Origin: Rummeliibacillus sp963792445
GTDB taxonomy: Bacteria; Bacillota; Bacilli; Bacillales_A; Planococcaceae
Direction: 5' to 3'
Length of the DNA: 64,000 nt
Assembly: GCA_963792445.1 (NCBI GenBank)
Contig: CAWBWO010000017.1
Coordinates: 372,001-436,000, forward strand
Shown: piece after piece, positions 60,303 through 64,000 of the stretch
How positions within the stretch are numbered: position 1 is the first letter of the stretch
Layout of the letters: every line of letters starts with the position of its first letter
Translations under genes and position numbers: made by a program
The notes under the pieces: generated by a model
What the model was told of the DNA's origin: nothing
Database searches by the model: none
The model's input: only the letters and a program-made list of their open reading frames with translations

Positions 60303-62213
60303 TTATACATTACAGCTTTCCTGCAAGTTTTGATATAGACAGTAGCGATTTTTCCCGCTATTTTTTGCTTTATAAAGAGCGATGTCGGCATGTTGGAATA
60401 AGCCCTGATACGTTAATTTCGAATTTGCATTCCAAATCTCAATCCCTGATGACATCGTTACAGAAGGTTCTGTCACTTTAGGGATTATGGTCATAATGTT
60501 TTTAACTAATTTAACTGTATCGTCTAGGGCGATGTTCGGTAGATAAATTGCCATTTCCTCTCCGCCCCACCGTGCGCAGATTCCAATTTCTTGTACAATT
60601 TGTTGCAAGTTTTCTCCAACTGTCTTTAAAATATTGTCTCCTATTTGATGTCCAAATGTATCATTCACTTTTTTGAAATTATCAATATCAAATAATACGA
60701 GAGAACCATACTCTGCTTCTACCATAGATTTCTCTACGTATTGTTCTAAATAAATCCGTGCATATAAATTTGTTAGATGGTCTCGGTCAATCATCTCTTG
60801 AAGTTGTTCTCGCAATAATATATTCGAAATGGCAAGCGAAGAATGTCGAATAAGTGACTGCATTAATTTATAACTTTCGAATGAAAAATAATAAGGATCA
60901 TGATGTAAAATAGCACAATATCCTTGAACTTTCTCATTTATAATAATTGGAATAGCCATCATAGAATTATATGTCACTTTTTTATTTACTAAATTTTCAA
61001 AATAAGCAACAAATAATGGATCAACAGATTTCTTGAAATGCTCATCAATATAGTTGTTATAAATTTGCGATTCATCTTCATAAAAGAATGCAGTGGTTCC
61101 TGTTGTCTTTTTAAATTCATCGTGATCAATCAAAGCAAAACAAATTTCTGAAGGAACAAATGATTTGTTCAGTTGTTTTGTTAAAAAAGTGAGTATTTCT
61201 TCCCTTTTTAATTTCATGTTTAGTCGTTGTGCTGTTTCATTAATTAGCTGTAAATCCGACACTAATCGATGAGATTGAAGATATAGTTTTGCATTTTCAA
61301 GTGCATTGCCTGAAGTATGTGCTAAATGTTGGATAAATTGTTTCTCCCTTGAAGAGAAAGTATATTCAATAGGAACAAAAATTTGAAGTATCCCGTAAAT
61401 CCCTTGCTTACCATAAATTGGTGCATTTAATAGATGGTAATTTATATCAAGTGCTAATTCAGTCGTCATTTTTCCTGATACAAATGCTTCAATTGTTGAA
61501 GGTCGTTCGAGTAAATAATCAAAAACATATACATCTTCTATATCTCTACGATCTTGGTCATTTGATAATATCAATTTCGATTGAAAATTAGGGAATAACC
61601 TTTTTACACTATGGATTACTGCTTCTAGAATGTGATTAATATCCATTGTAGAATGAAAAACTTCGGTCATTTCAAATAACTCACGATTTAGCTTCTTTTC
61701 ATACGAAATTTTTCGATTGTTTTTAATCATCATTACCGTGTCAGATAATAGTTTCTCAAATTTCTTGATATAAAGAGATTCTGCAAACTTCTTCCACTTG
61801 GGTGTTTCCTCTAACACAATTAGTCCAGTAATCTCGTTTCCTTCTTTTAATACCAAAACATCTCCGGCATAATCAATATATTGTTTTAATTTTTCAACTA
61901 GTGTATTAGGAAAATGATGTCGTTGTTCTATATAAGGTGCAAACAAAACATATGGAATTCCATTGGATCTATATTGTCCTTTGTTATAAGTTGATGATGG
62001 ATATAGTAGCCCATTATCAATATTTAGATAATCGACGTGTTCGATTTTAAACTCACGAAATACGATTTTTTTAAATAACTCTAAATAGTCTATTGTGGTA
62101 AGTGGTTTTTCGGCACATTCTATCCACAAATCGAGCAGTTGGGACTTTATATTTTGCAATATTTGTAGATTCCGCAACTTTGCATCACCTTCCCCATAAT
62201 ACGATATATACAT
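60303..62213 (-). CDS. GAF and GGDEF domain protein (YtrP position)
   Basis: A 636-residue cytosolic protein with no membrane segment. Two or three GAF-like regions occupy about residues 190-470 and a GGDEF domain the last 165. The active-site signature reads RWGGEEMAIYLP, that is GGEEM in place of GGDEF/GGEEF, and the DIDNFKKVNDTFGHQIGDNIL metal and substrate motif is intact, so cyclase activity is possible. It lies upstream of rpsD facing away, as ytrP does in B. subtilis. The GAF ligands are unknown. Confidence 0.88.
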   Translation of the reverse strand: MYISYYGEGDAKLRNLQILQNIKSQLLDLWIECAEKPLTTIDYLELFKKIVFREFKIEHVDYLNIDNGLLYPSSTYNKGQYRSNGIPYVLFAPYIEQRHHFPNTLVEKLKQYIDYAGDVLVLKEGNEITGLIVLEETPKWKKFAESLYIKKFEKLLSDTVMMIKNNRKISYEKKLNRELFEMTEVFHSTMDINHILEAVIHSVKRLFPNFQSKLILSNDQDRRDIEDVYVFDYLLERPSTIEAFVSGKMTTELALDINYHLLNAPIYGKQGIYGILQIFVPIEYTFSSREKQFIQHLAHTSGNALENAKLYLQSHRLVSDLQLINETAQRLNMKLKREEILTFLTKQLNKSFVPSEICFALIDHDEFKKTTGTTAFFYEDESQIYNNYIDEHFKKSVDPLFVAYFENLVNKKVTYNSMMAIPIIINEKVQGYCAILHHDPYYFSFESYKLMQSLIRHSSLAISNILLREQLQEMIDRDHLTNLYARIYLEQYVEKSMVEAEYGSLVLFDIDNFKKVNDTFGHQIGDNILKTVGENLQQIVQEIGICARWGGEEMAIYLPNIALDDTVKLVKNIMTIIPKVTEPSVTMSSGIEIWNANSKLTYQGLFQHADIALYKAKNSGKNRYCLYQNLQESCNV

Positions 62214-62476
62214 TTAACTATTTTTAGTATACACCAAGTATGACTTTTACACTATTAACAATTTGTTTTTATTGATAAATAAGTTAGGTTTACATTATAA
62301 ATTACTATAAAGTTTATTTCTATGTCATTTCTCACAGCTAAGTCAATTTCAAAAGTACTTTTCTGATTAAAAAATACGAATGTTTTATCAATAAGCAATT
62401 AAAATAATTTAATTTAATTTTACTTTTAGTACTAAATCTAATCGTTGATATAAAATTACTAAATAAGTAATTTCAC
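62214..62476. other. AT-rich intergenic region upstream of rpsD promoter
   Basis: About 260 bases with no open frame of interest and no repeat; it must contain the promoter of the GGDEF gene, which I could not identify. Confidence 0.5.
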
Positions 62477-62506
62477 TTGACACTCCTAACTCCTAACAGA
62501 TAGAAT
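62477..62506 (+). promoter_or_regulatory. Sigma-A promoter of rpsD
   Basis: A perfect TTGACA, 18 bases, TAGAAT. Transcription would begin about 185 bases before the gene. Confidence 0.75.
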
Positions 62507-62509
62507 GTA

Positions 62510-62690
62510 GTTTGTGTAAAATAAACGCAGCGGTTGTATGGTTTGGTTGCTTCATTTTATTCCTCTACTTTTTGTAGACGGTGTATTGCGTAACTCTTCG
62601 GCTGCATGAGCGAAGGTACATGAAAATAAAATGACGATGAAGCTAAATACATCTGGTTTTTATTTTATGCCAAATAAAAAACCAATAGGA
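62510..62690 (+). promoter_or_regulatory. rpsD leader (S4-type autoregulatory leader)
   Basis: About 180 transcribed, untranslated bases with CAGCGGTTG, GTAGACGGTGTATTGCG and CTTCGGCTGCATGAGCGAAGG, containing pairing segments such as TTCATTTTAT with ATAAAATGA. Position and size match the leader through which S4 represses its own gene in B. subtilis. Confidence 0.5.
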
Positions 62691-62700
62691 GGGACTCTAA

Positions 62701-63303
62701 ATGTCTCGTTATACAGGTCCATCTTGGAAACTATCTCGTCGTTTAGGTATTTCTTTAAGCGGTACTGGTAAAGAAATCGAAAAACGTCCATACGCTCCAG
62801 GACAACACGGCCCAACTCAACGTAAAAAATTATCTGAGTACGGCTTACAATTACAAGAAAAACAAAAACTTCGTCATATGTTTGGTATGAACGAACGTCA
62901 ATTCCACAACTTATTCGTTAAAGCTGGTAAAATGAATGGTGTTCATGGTGAAAACTTCATGATCCTTCTTGAAACTCGCTTAGATAACCTAGTTTACCGT
63001 CTTGGATTAGCTCGCACTCGTCGTGGTGCTCGCCAATTAGTAAACCATGGTCACGTTATGGTTGATGGCAAACGCGTTGACATTCCTTCATACAGCGTAA
63101 AACCAGGTCAAGTGATTTCTCTTCGTGAAAAATCTCAAAACCTTGATATCGTAAATGAAGCAATCGAAGTTAACAACTTTGTACCAGAATACCTTTCATT
63201 CGATGCAGACAAAAAAGAAGGTACTTTTGTACGTCTTCCAGAACGTAGCGAATTATCTGCAGAAATCAACGAATCATTCATCGTCGAATTCTACTCTCGC
63301 TAA
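62701..63303 (+). CDS. rpsD: 30S ribosomal protein S4
   Basis: A 200-residue primary 16S-binding protein with the S4 start MSRYTGPSWKLSRRLGISLSGTGKEIEKRPYAPGQHG and the S4 RNA-binding domain (RLDNLVYRLGLARTRRGARQLVNHGHVMVDGKRVDIPSY, about residues 92-130). It is a single-gene unit with its own leader. No zinc-binding cysteines are present. Confidence 0.98.
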   Translation: MSRYTGPSWKLSRRLGISLSGTGKEIEKRPYAPGQHGPTQRKKLSEYGLQLQEKQKLRHMFGMNERQFHNLFVKAGKMNGVHGENFMILLETRLDNLVYRLGLARTRRGARQLVNHGHVMVDGKRVDIPSYSVKPGQVISLREKSQNLDIVNEAIEVNNFVPEYLSFDADKKEGTFVRLPERSELSAEINESFIVEFYSR

Positions 63304-63332
63304 TACAATTGCATCAATAAGAGCAATAACTA

Positions 63333-63377
63333 AAAAACCTAGAAACCTTTATATATTAAAGGCTCTAGGTTTTTTTA
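63333..63377 (+). terminator. Terminator of rpsD
   Basis: AAAACCTAGA and TCTAGGTTTT outer arms with AACCTTT/AAAGG inner pairing, followed by seven T residues. Confidence 0.85.
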
Positions 63378-63504
63378 TTTTGCCACTTCTTCGTAAAACA
63401 ATGTATTCTTACCCACATTTTTATCGAATTTCGATCCAAGGTTGTTTGCTTTCATTAACTGAATACTTTTGTTTTGATAAGGGCTTAGGCATAAAACTAG
63501 TACC

Positions 63505-63530
63505 TCTCCCAAAGGTTACATATGTTATAA
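63505..63530 (+). promoter_or_regulatory. Possible sigma-K/sigma-E promoter of the CotD-like gene
   Basis: CATATGTTA at about 63520 fits the CATAnnnTA -10 element of mother-cell sigma factors; the -35 element is not distinctive. It lies about 40 bases before the start codon. Confidence 0.35.
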
Positions 63531-63565
63531 GTGACACACACCTTAATACAAAAGGAGGTCAAAAA

Positions 63566-64000
63566 ATGAACAACAGACATTGCCATCACCATTGTGGCGC
63601 AGAAATCATCATGGTATGATGCCATTCTACATCACCAGAAATGTTCCCTGGCCAAGGCTATCCAAATCAAGTTTCACCAGAAGATGTTCCCTGGTCAAGG
63701 CTATCCAAATCAAGTTTCTCCAGAGATGTTCCCTGGTCAAGGCTAATCCAAACCAAGTTTCTCCAGAGATGTTCCCTGGTCAGGTATCCAAATCAAGTTT
63801 CTCCTGCGATGTTCCCTGGTCAATTAGGTCCAATTAATTTTCCACCTCAAGTATCCCCAACACAAATCGCTCCAGAGCGTGTTTCACCAACACGTAATAT
63901 TGTGAGAACTAATGTTCAAAATACCGTTGTAAGACACATTCATCCTACTCATACTACTAATGTTAATAAGCACTTTATTCATAACGAACATTACTTCCCA
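63566..64000 (+). pseudogene. CotD-like spore coat protein, disrupted and partial
   Basis: The reading starts MNNRHCHHHCGAE after AAAGGAGG and ends in the window with a CotD-type segment (VVRHIHPTHTTNVNKHFIHNEHYFP). In between are four copies of a unit of about 16 residues, MFPGQGYPNQVSPE. The frame meets a TGA at 63617-63619. Within the repeats one base is gained near 63683, another near 63745, and two are lost near 63783, after which the original frame returns. The intact product would be an outer-coat protein made in the mother cell late in sporulation. Decay, repeat slippage or assembly error in a repetitive gene are all possible. Confidence 0.75.

Noticed and set aside
63580..63837. An 85-codon arginine/proline-rich frame near the window end
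   Set aside because: It is the out-of-frame reading of the CotD-like MFPGQGYPNQVSPE repeats.
1..64000. tRNA, rRNA or insertion sequence genes
   Set aside because: I looked for tRNA-like folds, rRNA segments and transposase motifs and saw none; the thrS T-box is a riboswitch, not a tRNA.

Overview
The window is a chromosomal backbone segment from a low-GC, spore-forming member of the Bacillales. Gene order from infC-rpmI-rplT through dnaI-dnaB-nrdR-gapB-coaE-mutM-polA-phoRP-icd-citZ-pyk-pfkA-accAD-dnaE and on to tpx-sppA-thiI-iscS-ezrA-rpsD follows the Bacillus subtilis arrangement. Two alpha/beta-type small acid-soluble spore proteins and a CotD-like coat protein point to an endospore former. 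The AT-rich composition and the differences from B. subtilis (no mdh or ytsJ at their usual places, a FadR-like regulator in front of accDA, a DUF5776-type repeat lysozyme) suggest the Lysinibacillus/Rummeliibacillus side of the Planococcaceae. That genus-level guess is inference.

Layout. 1-2.8 kb: start of argF (partial) and a TetR-controlled macrolide-exporter-type ABC transporter with visible operators. 3-6.5 kb: M42 aminopeptidase, dUTPase, DUF1294 membrane protein and a secreted GH25 lysozyme split by a one-base insertion. 7-8.8 kb: divergent hmp and nsrR with an NsrR box between them. 9-10.4 kb: infC-rpmI-rplT with an attenuator leader and an AUU start for infC. 10.5-12.5 kb: a plus-strand pair encoding a sucrose-phosphate-synthase-like glycosyltransferase and a sucrose-phosphate-phosphatase-like HAD enzyme, the most unexpected cargo here. 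12.5-15.2 kb: thrS with a T-box leader and, between the T-box terminator and the gene, an array of structured intergenic repeats. 15.3-30.3 kb: replication initiation (dnaI, a DnaB with a duplicated C-terminal domain), nrdR, gapB, coaE, mutM, polA, phoPR, a MaoC-like protein, icd and citZ. 30.5-41.5 kb: an AI-2E-family membrane protein, fxsA, pyk, pfkA, accA, accD, the FadR-like regulator with a palindromic operator, dnaE and nrnA. 41.6-53.5 kb: ytpI, ytoI, ytkL, an M24 peptidase, ald, a universal stress protein, ytxK, tpx, yteJ, sppA, rarD and an acyl-CoA synthetase. 53.6-64 kb: two SASP genes flanking another copy of the intergenic repeat, frameshifted thiI beside its cysteine desulfurase, ezrA, hisJ, a free-methionine-R-sulfoxide reductase, a GGDEF protein, rpsD and a disrupted CotD-like gene that runs off the end.

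Most genes are housekeeping. What stands out is the disaccharide-phosphate synthase/phosphatase pair, the dispersed approximately 200-nt repeat family (four units in the window), the second DDBH2 domain in DnaB, the FadR-like control of accDA, and three genes (lysozyme, thiI, CotD-like) broken by small indels. The breaks could be real pseudogenisation or assembly errors; the sequence alone cannot decide.
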